Origin: Streptomyces sp. NBC_00193
Lineage (GTDB): Bacteria > Actinomycetota > Actinomycetes > Streptomycetales > Streptomycetaceae
Assembly: GCF_026342735.1 (NCBI RefSeq)
Contig: NZ_JAPEMM010000001.1
Location: forward strand, 1,860,001-1,924,000
Direction: 5' to 3'
DNA length: 64,000 nt
Both the position numbers and the translations under genes were made by a program. The stretch's first letter is position 1. Each line of letters starts with the position of its first letter. The notes under the pieces are model-generated. The model had not been told where the DNA came from and ran no database searches. It worked only from the letters and a program-made list of their open reading frames with translations. This document shows positions 46,007-55,000 of the stretch, one piece after another.

Positions 46007-46675
46007 CGGTCCGCCGGCCCCCGGGACCCCGCCCCGGCCCGCGCCCGCGCTCCCGCCCCCGAAGACCCGCAGCGCCCACCGGTAGTGCGCGCCCGCCTTG
46101 CCGAGGCCCAGCAGAGCGGTGATCCACAGGATCATGCCGAGGCCCATCGTGTAGGCGACCTCTCCGTAGGTGTCGGCTCCGGGCCGGGCCGAAGCCGCCG
46201 ATCCGAAGGTCACCCAGAGCCCGAACCCGCCCAGGGCGAAGGAGGCCAGCAGCCAGATCAGGCTGCGCCCGGGCGCGCGTACGGCGGCGTCCACGGGCGG
46301 ATCCCGGTCCAGCTCGGCCCAGGCGCACAGCAGCCGGCGCACCTGCCGGTCCCGCTTGGCGCCCCAGGCGAACCAGAACCCGGCCGGTATCAGCACGCCC
46401 ACGCCGAGCACGGCGAAGATCAGGCCGAAGAGGTACGCGAACGGGTCGTGCGTCTCGATGGCCATCAGGGCCATTCCGACGAAGGACCAGCCCAGGGCGA
46501 AGACCGCCGAGACCGCCCAGAGGAGCAGGAGCCGGCCGAAGCCCAGACTGCGCCGCCCGAGCTCCCCCAGGAAACGGGCGCGGTCGGCCCGTACGGCGTT
46601 CGCGTCGAGCCAGGCGCGCAGGTGCGCGGGAGGGGGCGGCGGCGGCAGGTCACGGCGGGGCATGCGCATGACCAT
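45986..46675 (-). CDS. integral membrane protein, function unknown
   Basis: About 229 residues. A Pro-rich start (PRRDLPPPPPPAHLRAWL) precedes four hydrophobic segments (LLLLWAVSAVFALGWSFVGM, LFGLIFAVLGVGVLIPAGFW, SLIWLLASFALGGFGLWVTF, VAYTMGLGMILWITALLGLG), and a Gly/Ala-rich tail ends it. Three in-frame ATGs (46675, 46669, 46663) make the start uncertain; the last would suit a near-leaderless transcript from TATGGT. Not a family I recognise. It overlaps the methyltransferase gene tail-to-tail. Confidence 0.7.
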   Translation of the reverse strand: MVMRMPRRDLPPPPPPAHLRAWLDANAVRADRARFLGELGRRSLGFGRLLLLWAVSAVFALGWSFVGMALMAIETHDPFAYLFGLIFAVLGVGVLIPAGFWFAWGAKRDRQVRRLLCAWAELDRDPPVDAAVRAPGRSLIWLLASFALGGFGLWVTFGSAASARPGADTYGEVAYTMGLGMILWITALLGLGKAGAHYRWALRVFGGGSAGAGRGGVPGAGGPSGPAGR

Positions 46676-46716
46676 ATCCGCACGCCCCGGCACCCGGAGG
46701 ACAGCCGGGTGCGGAC

Positions 46717-46998
46717 TCAGCTTCCGCCCGGCTCCCCGACCTCCACGGATTCGAAGCGCCAGCGGTGCACCGCCCGCGTGATCAAATCCGCTGCGGGCTC
46801 CGGCAGTTCGGGAAGCTCGGCGCCGATCCCCTCGGCGGTCTCCCACCAGGTGATGACGAGCACCCGGTCCTGCGGGGCGCTGAACACCTCGCGCCGCACC
46901 GGGTCTTGGGCCAGGATCTGCGAACGGGCCCACTCCAGCAGCTCGTTGGCCCGCCCGGGCACGGCCCGGGCCTCCCACATCAGCGCGATGGTGCTCAC
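46717..46998 (-). CDS. small ABM-like dimeric barrel protein
   Basis: 93 residues. The sequence ([20 protein letters not shown], then [13 protein letters not shown] and [10 protein letters not shown]) resembles the dimeric alpha-beta barrel of antibiotic biosynthesis monooxygenase-like proteins, though it is too short to name a reaction. GTG at 46998 overlaps the tsaD stop codon by four bases (GTGA), so it is translated with tsaD as the last gene of the tsaB-rimI-tsaD operon. Confidence 0.75.
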   Translation of the reverse strand: MSTIALMWEARAVPGRANELLEWARSQILAQDPVRREVFSAPQDRVLVITWWETAEGIGAELPELPEPAADLITRAVHRWRFESVEVGEPGGS

Positions 46999-48185
46999 GA
47001 GTACAGGTTGTCCTTGCTCAGCTCGTGCACGTGGTCGTGGTCGTGCGCATGACCGTGTCCGTGGCCGTGCCCGGCCTCGCCGCCCCCGTCGCCGTCCCCG
47101 TGAGAATGGCCGTGGGAATGGCCGTGGGAATGGCCGTGGGAATGGCCGGGAACGTGCGGGTCGGTCACCGGCAGCGAGGAGTCCGCCGACAGGTCCCAGT
47201 CCGAGGGGGCCCTGTTCCGCTTGACCATCTCCGCGCCCAGCGCCGCCACCATCGCGCCGTTGTCCGTGCACAGGCCCGGCCGCGGCACCCGCAGGATGAT
47301 CCCCGCGTCGTCGCAGCGCTCCTGGGCGAGCGAGCGCAGCCGGGAGTTGGCCGCGACCCCGCCGCCGATCATCAGGTGGTCGACGCCCTCGTCCTTGCAC
47401 GCGCGGATCGCCTTGCGCGTCAGCACGTCCACCACGGCCTCCTGGAAGGAGGCCGCCACGTCGCGCACCGGCACGTCCTCGCCCGCCTTGCGCTTCGCCT
47501 CGATCCAGCGGGCGACCGAGGTCTTGAGCCCGGAGAAGGAGAAGTCGTACGGGGCGTCGCGCGGACCCGTCAGGCCGCGCGGGAAGGCGATCGCCTTCGG
47601 GTCCCCCTCGCGTGCGAGCCGGTCGATGACCGGACCGCCGGGGAAGCCCAGCTGCAGGACGCGCGCGATCTTGTCGAAGGCCTCGCCCGCCGCGTCGTCG
47701 ATGGTCGCGCCGAGCGGCCGCACGTCGGAGGTGATGTCGGGGGCCAGCAGCAGCGAGGAGTGCCCGCCGGAGACCAGCAGCGCCATCGTCGGCTCGGGCA
47801 GCGGCCCGTGCTCCAGCTGGTCGACGCAGATGTGCGAGGCCAGGTGGTTCACGCCGTACAGCGGCTTGCCCAGCGCGTACGCGTAGGCCTTGGCGGCGGA
47901 GACGCCCACCAGCAGGGCCCCCGCGAGGCCGGGGCCGGCGGTGACGGCGATGCCGTCGAGGTCGCGGGCGCTGACCCCGGCCTCCTTCAGGGCGCGCTCG
48001 ATGGTGGGGACCATCGCCTCCAGGTGCGCGCGGGAGGCCACCTCGGGCACGACCCCGCCGAAGCGGGCGTGCTCGTCGACGCTCGACGCGATGGCGTCCG
48101 CGAGCAGCGTGGTGCCGCGGACGACGCCGACGCCGGTCTCGTCGCAGGAGGTCTCGATGCCGAGGACGAGCGGTTCGTCAGCCAT
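46995..48185 (-). CDS. tsaD: tRNA N6-threonylcarbamoyladenosine transferase TsaD with His-rich tail
   Basis: 396 residues. TsaD transfers threonylcarbamoyl to A37 of ANN-decoding tRNAs. Family motifs are [16 protein letters not shown], the metal-binding HLASH (NHLASHICV) and [12 protein letters not shown], and [13 protein letters not shown]. The usual protein ends near residue 340; here a tail of about 50 residues carries four HSHG units, then [16 protein letters not shown]. The tail is encoded in part by a 12-base tandem repeat (47104-47149) and could bind metal. ATG at 48185 overlaps rimI by eight bases; a GTG at 48197 is possible. Confidence 0.95.
   Translation of the reverse strand: MADEPLVLGIETSCDETGVGVVRGTTLLADAIASSVDEHARFGGVVPEVASRAHLEAMVPTIERALKEAGVSARDLDGIAVTAGPGLAGALLVGVSAAKAYAYALGKPLYGVNHLASHICVDQLEHGPLPEPTMALLVSGGHSSLLLAPDITSDVRPLGATIDDAAGEAFDKIARVLQLGFPGGPVIDRLAREGDPKAIAFPRGLTGPRDAPYDFSFSGLKTSVARWIEAKRKAGEDVPVRDVAASFQEAVVDVLTRKAIRACKDEGVDHLMIGGGVAANSRLRSLAQERCDDAGIILRVPRPGLCTDNGAMVAALGAEMVKRNRAPSDWDLSADSSLPVTDPHVPGHSHGHSHGHSHGHSHGDGDGGGEAGHGHGHGHAHDHDHVHELSKDNLYS
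47104..47149. repeat. 12-base tandem repeat inside tsaD
   Basis: GAATGGCCGTGG is repeated about 3.8 times, encoding the HSHG units on the minus strand. In-frame slippage could lengthen or shorten the His tail. Confidence 0.8.
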
Positions 48186-48741
48186 GGGTCGTCTCACCTT
48201 GCAGGGGTACGGAGTGTGCGGAGTCGGGGAGTGCGGGATCGGGGTCCGCCGGGTCTGCGGGGGCCGCCGGATCGGAGACGCGGCGCATCACGAGGGCGTC
48301 CACGTTGCCGGGCTGGTAGTAGCCGCGTCTGAAGCCGATGGGCTCGAAGCCGAAGCGTGCGTAGAGCTTCTGGGCCCGGACGTTGTCGACCCGCACCTCC
48401 AGCAGCACCTCGGCGCACTCGAACGCGGTGGCGGCGCGCAGCAGCTCGGTCAGCAGCCGGGCGCCGAGCCCGGTGCCCCACTGGTCGCGGGCCGCGGCGA
48501 TGGTCTGTACGTCGGCCAGGTCCCCGGCGGCGGCCAGCCCGGCGTAGCCGACCAGCCGGCCCGCCTCCTCCGCCACGAGGTACCGGCGCGTGGCGCCGGG
48601 GCCGCGGGCGTGGGCGAGCTCGGACCAGAACATCCCGGCGGACCAGGCGTCCTCGGGGAACAGCTCGTGCTCCAGCTCCAGCACCGGCTCGATGTCCCAC
48701 CAGCGCATCTCGCGCAGGACGACTGCTGAGGTGGCCGTCAC
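48178..48741 (-). CDS. rimI: ribosomal protein S18-alanine N-acetyltransferase
   Basis: 187 residues, GNAT fold. The acetyl-CoA loop is in [19 protein letters not shown], and the family-typical C-terminal part is [20 protein letters not shown] followed by [17 protein letters not shown]. It acetylates the N-terminus of ribosomal protein S18, though the actinobacterial enzyme may have broader targets. GTG at 48741 overlaps tsaB by four bases. A Pro/Ala-rich tail of some 25 residues follows the core. It sits between tsaB and tsaD, as in many bacteria. Confidence 0.93.
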   Translation of the reverse strand: MTATSAVVLREMRWWDIEPVLELEHELFPEDAWSAGMFWSELAHARGPGATRRYLVAEEAGRLVGYAGLAAAGDLADVQTIAAARDQWGTGLGARLLTELLRAATAFECAEVLLEVRVDNVRAQKLYARFGFEPIGFRRGYYQPGNVDALVMRRVSDPAAPADPADPDPALPDSAHSVPLQGETTHG

Positions 48742-49415
48742 TTCGGGGTGACCACCTTGTAGTTCTTGGGCACCTCGGCGTCGGGGCGGCGCAGGTAGAG
48801 CGGGGTCGGCGGCAGGCCGTCGGCGTTCTCGAACGGCTCCCCCGCCGCCAGCCGGTGCGCGGCCAGGGCGGCCAGTGCGCCGGCGCTCTGGTGCTCGGGG
48901 GCCCGGGCGTCCGTGAACACCTCCGGGTACAGCTGCGCCCCCTGGCCGACGGCGGGCAGGCCTGCGACGCGCTCGGCGATGTCGGCCGGCCGGTCCACCG
49001 CGGGCTCGCCGGCCCGGGTGCGGGGGTCCTCGTAGCGGGCCCAGTAGACCTCCTTGCGGCGGGCGTCGGTGGCCACGACGAAGGGGCCCTCGATCCCGGC
49101 CGCCCCGGCCGCGTAGGCCAGGCCGTCGAGGGTGCACAGCCCGTGGACGGGCACGCCGAGGACGGAGGCGAAGGTGGACGCGGTCACGAGCCCGACGCGC
49201 AGTCCGGTGTAGGGGCCGGGGCCGACGCCCACGACGATGCCGGTGACGGCTTCGAGCTTCACCCCCGCCTCGGCGAGGACCTTGTCCACGGCGGGCAGCA
49301 GGAGCTCCCCGTGGCGGCGGGCGTCGACCTGGTTCGACTCGGCGAGGACGGACTCGCCGTCGTGCAGGGCGACGGTGACGGCGGGCGTGGCGGTATCTAC
49401 AGCGAGCAAGAGCAC
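48738..49415 (-). CDS. tsaB: t6A biosynthesis protein TsaB
   Basis: 225 residues, ASKHA-fold partner that dimerises with TsaD for t6A37 formation. The start LLLAVDTATPAVTVALHDGE and VGVGPGPYTGLRVGLVTAST are diagnostic. It lacks the metal-binding histidines of TsaD, as expected. TAGGCT (49422-49427, minus strand) ends six bases before the GTG at 49415, suggesting a leaderless start for the tsaB-rimI-tsaD-ABM operon. tsaE is nearby but separated by two other genes. Confidence 0.94.
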   Translation of the reverse strand: MLLLAVDTATPAVTVALHDGESVLAESNQVDARRHGELLLPAVDKVLAEAGVKLEAVTGIVVGVGPGPYTGLRVGLVTASTFASVLGVPVHGLCTLDGLAYAAGAAGIEGPFVVATDARRKEVYWARYEDPRTRAGEPAVDRPADIAERVAGLPAVGQGAQLYPEVFTDARAPEHQSAGALAALAAHRLAAGEPFENADGLPPTPLYLRRPDAEVPKNYKVVTPK

Positions 49416-49421
49416 GCGAAC

Positions 49422-49427
49422 AGCCTA
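49422..49427 (-). promoter_or_regulatory. -10 element for the tsaB operon, leaderless spacing
   Basis: TAGGCT on the minus strand is followed by GTTCGC and then the GTG start at 49415. No ribosome site is present. It also explains why this operon is transcribed separately from tsaE. Confidence 0.5.
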
Positions 49428-49561
49428 CGACTCCGGGGCCCCCGGCCCTTGCGGCCGGTCTGCGGGCACCCCTGCTGCTACCTTCGGACCAGGTGTCAGG
49501 TGGTGATCGTCCGCCCGGCGTCCGACTGGCATCGACTGACCATGCGGAGAGGTGGAGCAAG

Positions 49562-50119
49562 GTGGCACGCAGCAGCTCGGGAATCGTGGCCGGGCTCACC
49601 GTCGCGGCGCTCGCCGTCGTCGGTTTCCTCGGCTACCAGGCCTCCGCCTCCGCTCCCGCGCTCCCGCCGAAGGCCGCCGCGCAGACCCCGGCGCCCGCTC
49701 CGAGCGACTCCGGGCCCGCCAAGACGGACCCGGCGAAGCCGGTGGCCCTCCCGGCCGGATCCGGTACCGGGGTGCGCGTCGTGTACTCGCTGGGCGCCAA
49801 GCGCGTGTGGCTGGTGGGAGCCTCCGGGGAGCCGAAGTCCTTCGCGGTCGTGCCGAGCACGGTGCACCCAGCGCCCGGCAGTTACACGGTGGGCGGCCGC
49901 ACCGGCTCGGTGACCGGCTCGGACGGGGTGCCGATCGAGCACGTCGTCCGGTTCGCGAGTCCGCAGGGGGTCACGGTCGGCTTCAGCGCCCGCGTGGACA
50001 ACACCCTGCCGGCGCCCGACCCGGCCAAGAAGACCGGCGGTGTCCGCATGCTGCGCGCCGACGGGGACGCGATGTGGGCCTTCGCGACGATCGGCTCGAA
50101 GGTCGTCGTCGTTCCCTGA
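49562..50119 (+). CDS. exported or membrane-anchored protein of unknown function
   Basis: 185 residues. One N-terminal hydrophobic stretch (GIVAGLTVAALAVVGFLGY) acts as signal anchor, followed by a Pro/Ala/Ser linker and a compact beta domain of about 120 residues (VRVVYSLGAKRVWLVGASGE, then GSYTVGGRTGSVTGSDGV and MWAFATIGSKVVVVP). No catalytic motif is recognised. GTG at 49562 follows GAGGTGGAGCAAG. It is divergent from tsaB and looks like a streptomycete insertion into the t6A block. Confidence 0.75.
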   Translation: MARSSSGIVAGLTVAALAVVGFLGYQASASAPALPPKAAAQTPAPAPSDSGPAKTDPAKPVALPAGSGTGVRVVYSLGAKRVWLVGASGEPKSFAVVPSTVHPAPGSYTVGGRTGSVTGSDGVPIEHVVRFASPQGVTVGFSARVDNTLPAPDPAKKTGGVRMLRADGDAMWAFATIGSKVVVVP

Positions 50120-50251
50120 TCCGGCCGACCGGCCGACGGGCCCCGGCAGGCCCGGCCGCGACACGCCGAATTCACTCGTACGGGGACTCCGTCGCGAGGA
50201 CGGTCACCCGTTTCCGGCCCCTGCAGGCCCCCTGCGGGCCGTTCCAGACCT

Positions 50252-50449
50252 TCAGGCCGCTTCGGACTCCGGGGCGGCCCGTTCTCCGTCCTCCGCGCCC
50301 TGCGCCCCGTCCCGTACGGGATCGGGCTCCGTGGCCTGCTCGCGCGCGGGCGGGGTGGACACGGCGCTGGCGGCGACGCCCGCGGCGAGCAGCGCCCCCA
50401 TGGACACGGCGGACGGACGGGGTACGCCCGCTGCTCCTGTTGCCGACAT
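50252..50449 (-). CDS. small hypothetical protein, 65 residues
   Basis: ATG at 50449 has a strong AGGAGGCAGCC ribosome site, the main reason to believe it. The product has a weakly hydrophobic segment (VSMGALLAAGVAASAVS) and then an acidic Pro/Glu/Asp tail. Codon use is in line with a gene. No family recognised. It lies between the exported protein gene and tsaE. Confidence 0.55.
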   Translation of the reverse strand: MSATGAAGVPRPSAVSMGALLAAGVAASAVSTPPAREQATEPDPVRDGAQGAEDGERAAPESEAA

Positions 50450-50581
50450 GGCTGCCTCCTGGCCGGGGCCAGCCCGCACTTAGGTACGCCTAACCAGCCC
50501 TCCGTACCATGTGACCACGCGCCCCGCCGCCCGCGCAATATCTTCCCGACGACTTGTCGGAACGTTTCTCGCCGCGCCGCG

Positions 50582-51112
50582 CTACGCCTGCTCCTGCGCC
50601 AGCACGCCCGCGAGGCTCTCCAGGCCCGCCCCGGCCGACCAGCGGGTGCCGATCCCGCGGACCACGACCTCGCGCACGTCGTCCAGGACCTCCTCGTGGC
50701 CCACCGCCCGTTGGATCACCACGTGCAGCCGGTCGTCGGACAGCTCCTCGACCTTGCCGTCGCCCCACTCCACGACGACGACGGACTCGGGCAGCGAGAC
50801 GTCGAGGTCCAGGTCCTCCATCTCGTCCAGCCCACCGCCGAGGCGGTACGCGTCCACGTGCACCAGCGCCGGACCGCCGGTCAGCGAGGGGTGGACCCGG
50901 GCGATCACGAAGGTCGGCGAGGTCACGGCCCCGCGCACGCCCAGGCCCTCGCCGAGGCCGCGGGTCAGGGTGGTCTTCCCGGCGCCGAGCTCCCCGGTCA
51001 GCAGGACGAGGTCGCCGGGGCGCAGCAGCCCGGCGATCCGGCGCCCGAGGTCCTGCATGGCGTCGGGCGAGCCGACGGTGACGTGCGTTTCCGTGTCAGG
51101 TACTTCTTCCAT
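50582..51112 (-). CDS. tsaE: t6A biosynthesis ATPase TsaE
   Basis: 176 residues. The Walker A motif LLTGELGAGKTTLTRGLGEG, the TsaE-typical VTSPTFVIARVHP and VHVDAYRLGG, and SVVVVEWGDGKVEEL are all seen. TsaE assembles with TsaB and TsaD and its ATPase resets the complex. ATG at 51112 lies inside the 3' end of the hydrolase gene (17-base overlap), so it is co-translated with it. A TTG at 51121 would add three residues. Confidence 0.94.
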   Translation of the reverse strand: MEEVPDTETHVTVGSPDAMQDLGRRIAGLLRPGDLVLLTGELGAGKTTLTRGLGEGLGVRGAVTSPTFVIARVHPSLTGGPALVHVDAYRLGGGLDEMEDLDLDVSLPESVVVVEWGDGKVEELSDDRLHVVIQRAVGHEEVLDDVREVVVRGIGTRWSAGAGLESLAGVLAQEQA

Positions 51113-52241
51113 GCCCGCCAACGTTAGCCGCTGCGGACACCGTCCCGGTGCGGGCGAGCAGCTCCGTGAGCAGCCGGGTCACGGTGTCCGGACGCTCCAT
51201 CATCATCAGGTGCCCGGCGGACTCCAGGACCACCAGCTCCGCGGAGGGCAGCGCGTCCTTGATGACCTGGCTGTGATCGGGCGGGGTGACCATGTCGCCG
51301 TCCCCGGCGATGATCGTGACCGGGATGTCCGCGAACCGCTGGAGCGCGGCCGTCTTGTCGTGGGCCTGGAAGGCCGGGTAGAACTCCGCGACCACGTCGA
51401 TGGGCGTGGCCTCGATGAGCCGCTCGGCGAAGCGGGCGACGGCCGAATCGACGTCGCGCGAGGCGAAGGAGTACATCCTCACCATGCCCGCGAACAGGTC
51501 GGCGGTGGCCCGGCGGCCCTTCTCCACCAGCTCCACCTGGGAGCCGAGCGCCTTGAGCACCCCGGGCAGCAGCCTCCGTACGGTCGAGAAGCCCAGGGAG
51601 GGCAGCCCGTACGTGACCTCGTCCAGCCGGCCGCTGGAGGTGCCGACCAGCGCCACCCCGGCCACCCGGTCCCGGATCAGGTCGGGGAACTCCTGGGCCA
51701 GCCCCATGATGGTCATCCCGCCCATGGAGTGACCGACCAGGATCAGCGGGCCCTCGGGGGCGGCGGCGTCGATGACGGCCTTCAGGTCGCGGCCGAGCTG
51801 TTCGAAGGTGACCGGCTCGCCGTCGGCCTGCGACAGGCCGCGCGCGCTGCGGCCGTGGCTGCGCTGGTCCCAGTAGACGGCCCGGACCAGGCCGCGCAGG
51901 GCGGCGCGCTGGAAGTGCCAGGAGTCCTGCGAGAGACAGTAGCCGTGGCAGAACACCACGGTGGGGCGGATCGGAGCCCTGCGGCGCAGCCGGCGCCGCT
52001 TGCCCTCCTCGGGCAGCTCGTCGACCTCGTAGTACAGCGCGGTGCCGTCCTCGGCCCGCGCGGTGCCGGGGGCGCCGCGCAGGGATCCGTAGTCCGCGGT
52101 CGAGTCGAGCGCGAGGCGCGCCTTCATGCGCATGCCCCGGCCGACGGTGATCCGTTCGACCGCGACCCCGGCCGCCGCTCCCGCGGCTATCACGCCGATG
52201 GCGGCGCCGGCCCAGCCCGCCTTGCGCCAGTTCTCACTCAC
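51096..52241 (-). CDS. alpha/beta hydrolase with N-terminal membrane anchor
   Basis: 381 residues. An N-terminal hydrophobic stretch (AGWAGAAIGVIAAGAAAGVAV) precedes the hydrolase fold: oxyanion region VVFCHGYCLSQDSW, nucleophile elbow LVGHSMGGMT, acid near IIAGDGDMVTPPD and His in ESAGHLMMMERPD. The substrate is unknown. Actinobacteria commonly keep such a hydrolase between alr and tsaE. GTG at 52241 has GAGGGGTGG upstream. It overlaps tsaE, with alr 23 bases upstream. Confidence 0.9.
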   Translation of the reverse strand: MSENWRKAGWAGAAIGVIAAGAAAGVAVERITVGRGMRMKARLALDSTADYGSLRGAPGTARAEDGTALYYEVDELPEEGKRRRLRRRAPIRPTVVFCHGYCLSQDSWHFQRAALRGLVRAVYWDQRSHGRSARGLSQADGEPVTFEQLGRDLKAVIDAAAPEGPLILVGHSMGGMTIMGLAQEFPDLIRDRVAGVALVGTSSGRLDEVTYGLPSLGFSTVRRLLPGVLKALGSQVELVEKGRRATADLFAGMVRMYSFASRDVDSAVARFAERLIEATPIDVVAEFYPAFQAHDKTAALQRFADIPVTIIAGDGDMVTPPDHSQVIKDALPSAELVVLESAGHLMMMERPDTVTRLLTELLARTGTVSAAANVGGHGRST

Positions 52242-52264
52242 GCCGCCACCCCTCACTCACCGTT

Positions 52265-53401
52265 TCAGCCGTTGAGGTACACGCGGGGGACCCGGCCCCC
52301 GATACGGGTGACGATCTCATAGGCGATCGTATGCGCCGCTTGAGCCCAGTCCTCGGCGGTGGGTTCGCCGCGCTCCGCGTCCCCGAAGAGGACTGCCTCG
52401 TCGCCGACATGGGCCTCGTCCCCGTCCAGGTCGACCACGAACTGGTCCATGGCGACGCGCCCGGCGACCGTGTGGATGCGGCCCCCGACGAGCACCGGGC
52501 CGCGCTCGGACGCGTGGCGCGGGACGCCGTCGGCGTAGCCCGCCGGGATCAGCGCGAGGCTGGTCTCCCGCTCGGTGACGTAGTGGTGCCCGTAGCTGAC
52601 CCCGTGCCCGGGCGGCACGCTCTTGACCAGCGCGACGGAGGCCTTGAGCGCCATCGCGGGCCGCAGTCCGAGCTGGGCGGGGGTGCCGAGCTCGGGCGCG
52701 GGAGAGACGCCGTAGACGGCGATGCCGCAGCGGACCAGGTCGAAGTGGGACTCGGGGAGGGTGAGCGTGGCCGGCGAGTTGGCGATGTGCCGGACCTCGG
52801 GCTCGACGCCCTCCTTCTCCGCGTACGCGAGCATGTCGCGGAAGGCGGTCAGCTGGAGCGGGACGGACGGGTGTCCCGGTTCGTCGGCGCAGGCGAAGTG
52901 CGACCAGACTCCGGTGACGCGGACGGTCCCCTCGGACTGGGCGGCGACGGCCGCGGTCACCAGCGCCTCCCAGTCGGCGGGCTGGCAGCCGTTGCGGCCC
53001 AGGCCGGTGTCGGCCTTGAGCTGGATCCTGGCCGTCATTCCGGCGGCGCGGGCGGCCGCCCGTACCTCTTCGAGGGCCCACAGCGCGCTGACGGACACGT
53101 CGATACCGGCCTCGACGGCCTCCCGCCAGGGGCCGCCCGGGGTCCACAGCCAGCACAGGACGGGGCCTTCGAGCCCGGCGGCACGCAGCGCGAGGGCCTC
53201 CTCGGGCGTGGCGGTCCCGAGCCAGCTCGCACCGGCCTCCTGGGCGGCCTTGGCGCAGGCCACGGCCCCGTGCCCGTAGGCGTCCGCCTTGACGACGGCC
53301 ATGAGTGCGGAACGGGGCGCCCGCTCGCGCAGGGCCCGTACGTTCGCCCGGACGGCGTCAAGATCGATCTCGGCGTACACGCGCGCGGCTGTCTCGTTCA
53401 T
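52265..53401 (-). CDS. alr: alanine racemase
   Basis: 378 residues, PLP enzyme that makes D-alanine for peptidoglycan. The PLP lysine is in MAVVKADAYGHGAVAC. The barrel has KADTGLGRNG and the phosphate-binding region around HIANSPATL, and the second catalytic residue is the Tyr in HGVSYGHHYV. ATG at 53401 follows GGGGGGG. It lies downstream of nnrD, with a CCGGCGTTTGAGG repeat in the gap, and upstream of the hydrolase and tsaE. Confidence 0.96.
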   Translation of the reverse strand: MNETAARVYAEIDLDAVRANVRALRERAPRSALMAVVKADAYGHGAVACAKAAQEAGASWLGTATPEEALALRAAGLEGPVLCWLWTPGGPWREAVEAGIDVSVSALWALEEVRAAARAAGMTARIQLKADTGLGRNGCQPADWEALVTAAVAAQSEGTVRVTGVWSHFACADEPGHPSVPLQLTAFRDMLAYAEKEGVEPEVRHIANSPATLTLPESHFDLVRCGIAVYGVSPAPELGTPAQLGLRPAMALKASVALVKSVPPGHGVSYGHHYVTERETSLALIPAGYADGVPRHASERGPVLVGGRIHTVAGRVAMDQFVVDLDGDEAHVGDEAVLFGDAERGEPTAEDWAQAAHTIAYEIVTRIGGRVPRVYLNG

Positions 53402-53458
53402 CCCCCCCAGTCTCTCAGAGCCCCGCCGACCGGGCCGAACAGGCAGGGCCAGGCCAAA

Positions 53459-53488
53459 ATCAGCCTCGCCGGCGTTTGAGGCGCGGGG
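53459..53488. repeat. single copy of the CCGGCGTTTGAGG interspersed repeat
   Basis: Same unit as the cluster at 37588-37862 (TCAGCCTCGCCGGCGTTTGAG followed by GCGCGG). It sits in the 136-base gap between nnrD and alr, separating two genes that would otherwise look like one operon. Confidence 0.75.
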
Positions 53489-53537
53489 GTCCGGGGACCG
53501 GCCCCCGGCAACGGCGCCGCACCCTGGGCAGGCACCC

Positions 53538-54941
53538 CTAGCGACGAGCGACCTCGCGCCAGGCACGGGGCAGGGCTTCGGCCACCTGGTGGGCCAGGAG
53601 GGGGCCGCCGGTGAGGCGGGCCGCCAGGCCGTGGAGGTACGCCGCCACCGACCCGGCGTCCACGGCCGGCAGCCCGGCCGCCAGCAGGGACCCGGCCAGC
53701 CCGGACAGCACGTCCCCGCTCCCCGCGGTGGCCAGCCACGGGGTCCCGGTCGGGTTCACCCGGACGGGGCCGGGCCCGGCCGGGGCGATCAGGGTCGTCG
53801 ACCCCTTCAGCAGCGTCACCGCCCCGTACCGCTCCGCGAGCCCCCGCACGGCCTCCAGCCGCCCCGCCTCGACCGCCTCCCGGGCGACCCCCAGCAGCGC
53901 CGCCGCCTCCCCCGCGTGCGGGGTCAGCAGGGTCGGGGCCGCCCGGGCCCGCAGCTCCCCGGGGTCCAGCCCGCGCAGCCCGTCCGCGTCCACCAGCACC
54001 GGTACCGGCTGCGCCAGCGCCTCCCGCACCTCCGGGCCGCCCTCGTCGCCCAGCCCCGGCCCGACCACCCAGGCCTGGACCCGGCCGGTCCCGATCAGCG
54101 TCTCCGGGTAGCGGGCCAGTACGGCGTCGGCCACCGCCGGCGGTCCCACGTAGCGCACCGCGCCCGCGCCGCCCCGCAGCGCCCCCGCCACGGCGAGCAC
54201 CGCCGCGCCCGGGTAGCGCGCGGACCCGGCGACGACCCCGAGCACGCCGCGCCGGTACTTGTCGCTCGACGCCGTCGGCTCCGGCAGCAGTCCCGCCACG
54301 CCGGCGTGCTGCAGGGCCTCCACCTCGGGGGCCGGCAGCACCTCGCCCAGCCCGATGTCCACCAGGTGCAGCGCACCCGCCCGGGAGGCCCCGGGGTCGA
54401 TCAGCAGCCCCGGCTTGTACGCCCCGAAGGTCACCGTCACGTCCGCCGTCACGGCCGCTCCGGCCACCTCCCCGGTGTCCGCGTCCACCCCGCTCGGCAG
54501 GTCGACGGCGACCACCACCGCGCCTGCCGGGATCCGCTCCACCAGCGCGGCCGCGGCCGGCCGCAGTGCGCCCCGGCCGCCGATGCCGACCAGCCCGTCG
54601 AGCACCAGGTCGGCCCGCTCGGGCACGGCCGCGCCCAGGCGCCCGCCGGCGGCCCGCAGCGCGGCCAGTCCGCCCGCGTGCAGCCGCTCCGGGTCCATCG
54701 CGACGGCCGTCACCCCGGCCCCGCGCCGGGCCAGCTTCGCGCCCGCGTAGAGGGTGTCGCCGCCGTTGTCCCCCGGGCCGACCAGCAGCACCACGCGGGA
54801 CCCGTACACGCGGGGCAGCAACCGGACGCAGACGGCGGCCAGTCCGGCCGCCGCCCGCTGCATCAGGGTGCCTTCGGGCAGCCGGGCCATCAGCTCGTGC
54901 TCGGCGGCCCGTACGGTCTCCACGCTGTAAGCAGTACGCAT
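53538..54941 (-). CDS. nnrD: bifunctional NAD(P)H-hydrate epimerase/dehydratase
   Basis: 467 residues. The N-terminal YjeF_N half (about 1-215) epimerises damaged NAD(P)H hydrate (VVLLVGPGDNGGDTLYAGAK, VVAVDLPSGVDADTGEV). The C-terminal ribokinase-like half (about 225-460) dehydrates it using a nucleotide (TLLTPHAGEAAALLG, TLLKGSTTLIA, ATAGSGDVLSGLAGSLL). It is a metabolite-repair enzyme. The start ATG at 54941 gives the usual length. It lies 59 bases after acpS, and the two genes commonly adjoin glmS in actinobacteria. Confidence 0.94.
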   Translation of the reverse strand: MRTAYSVETVRAAEHELMARLPEGTLMQRAAAGLAAVCVRLLPRVYGSRVVLLVGPGDNGGDTLYAGAKLARRGAGVTAVAMDPERLHAGGLAALRAAGGRLGAAVPERADLVLDGLVGIGGRGALRPAAAALVERIPAGAVVVAVDLPSGVDADTGEVAGAAVTADVTVTFGAYKPGLLIDPGASRAGALHLVDIGLGEVLPAPEVEALQHAGVAGLLPEPTASSDKYRRGVLGVVAGSARYPGAAVLAVAGALRGGAGAVRYVGPPAVADAVLARYPETLIGTGRVQAWVVGPGLGDEGGPEVREALAQPVPVLVDADGLRGLDPGELRARAAPTLLTPHAGEAAALLGVAREAVEAGRLEAVRGLAERYGAVTLLKGSTTLIAPAGPGPVRVNPTGTPWLATAGSGDVLSGLAGSLLAAGLPAVDAGSVAAYLHGLAARLTGGPLLAHQVAEALPRAWREVARR

Positions 54942-55000
54942 GGCACCAGCCTGCCCGAAGAAGGCGCTCGGGCCGCGGAAGGAGACGGCCCGAGACACCC

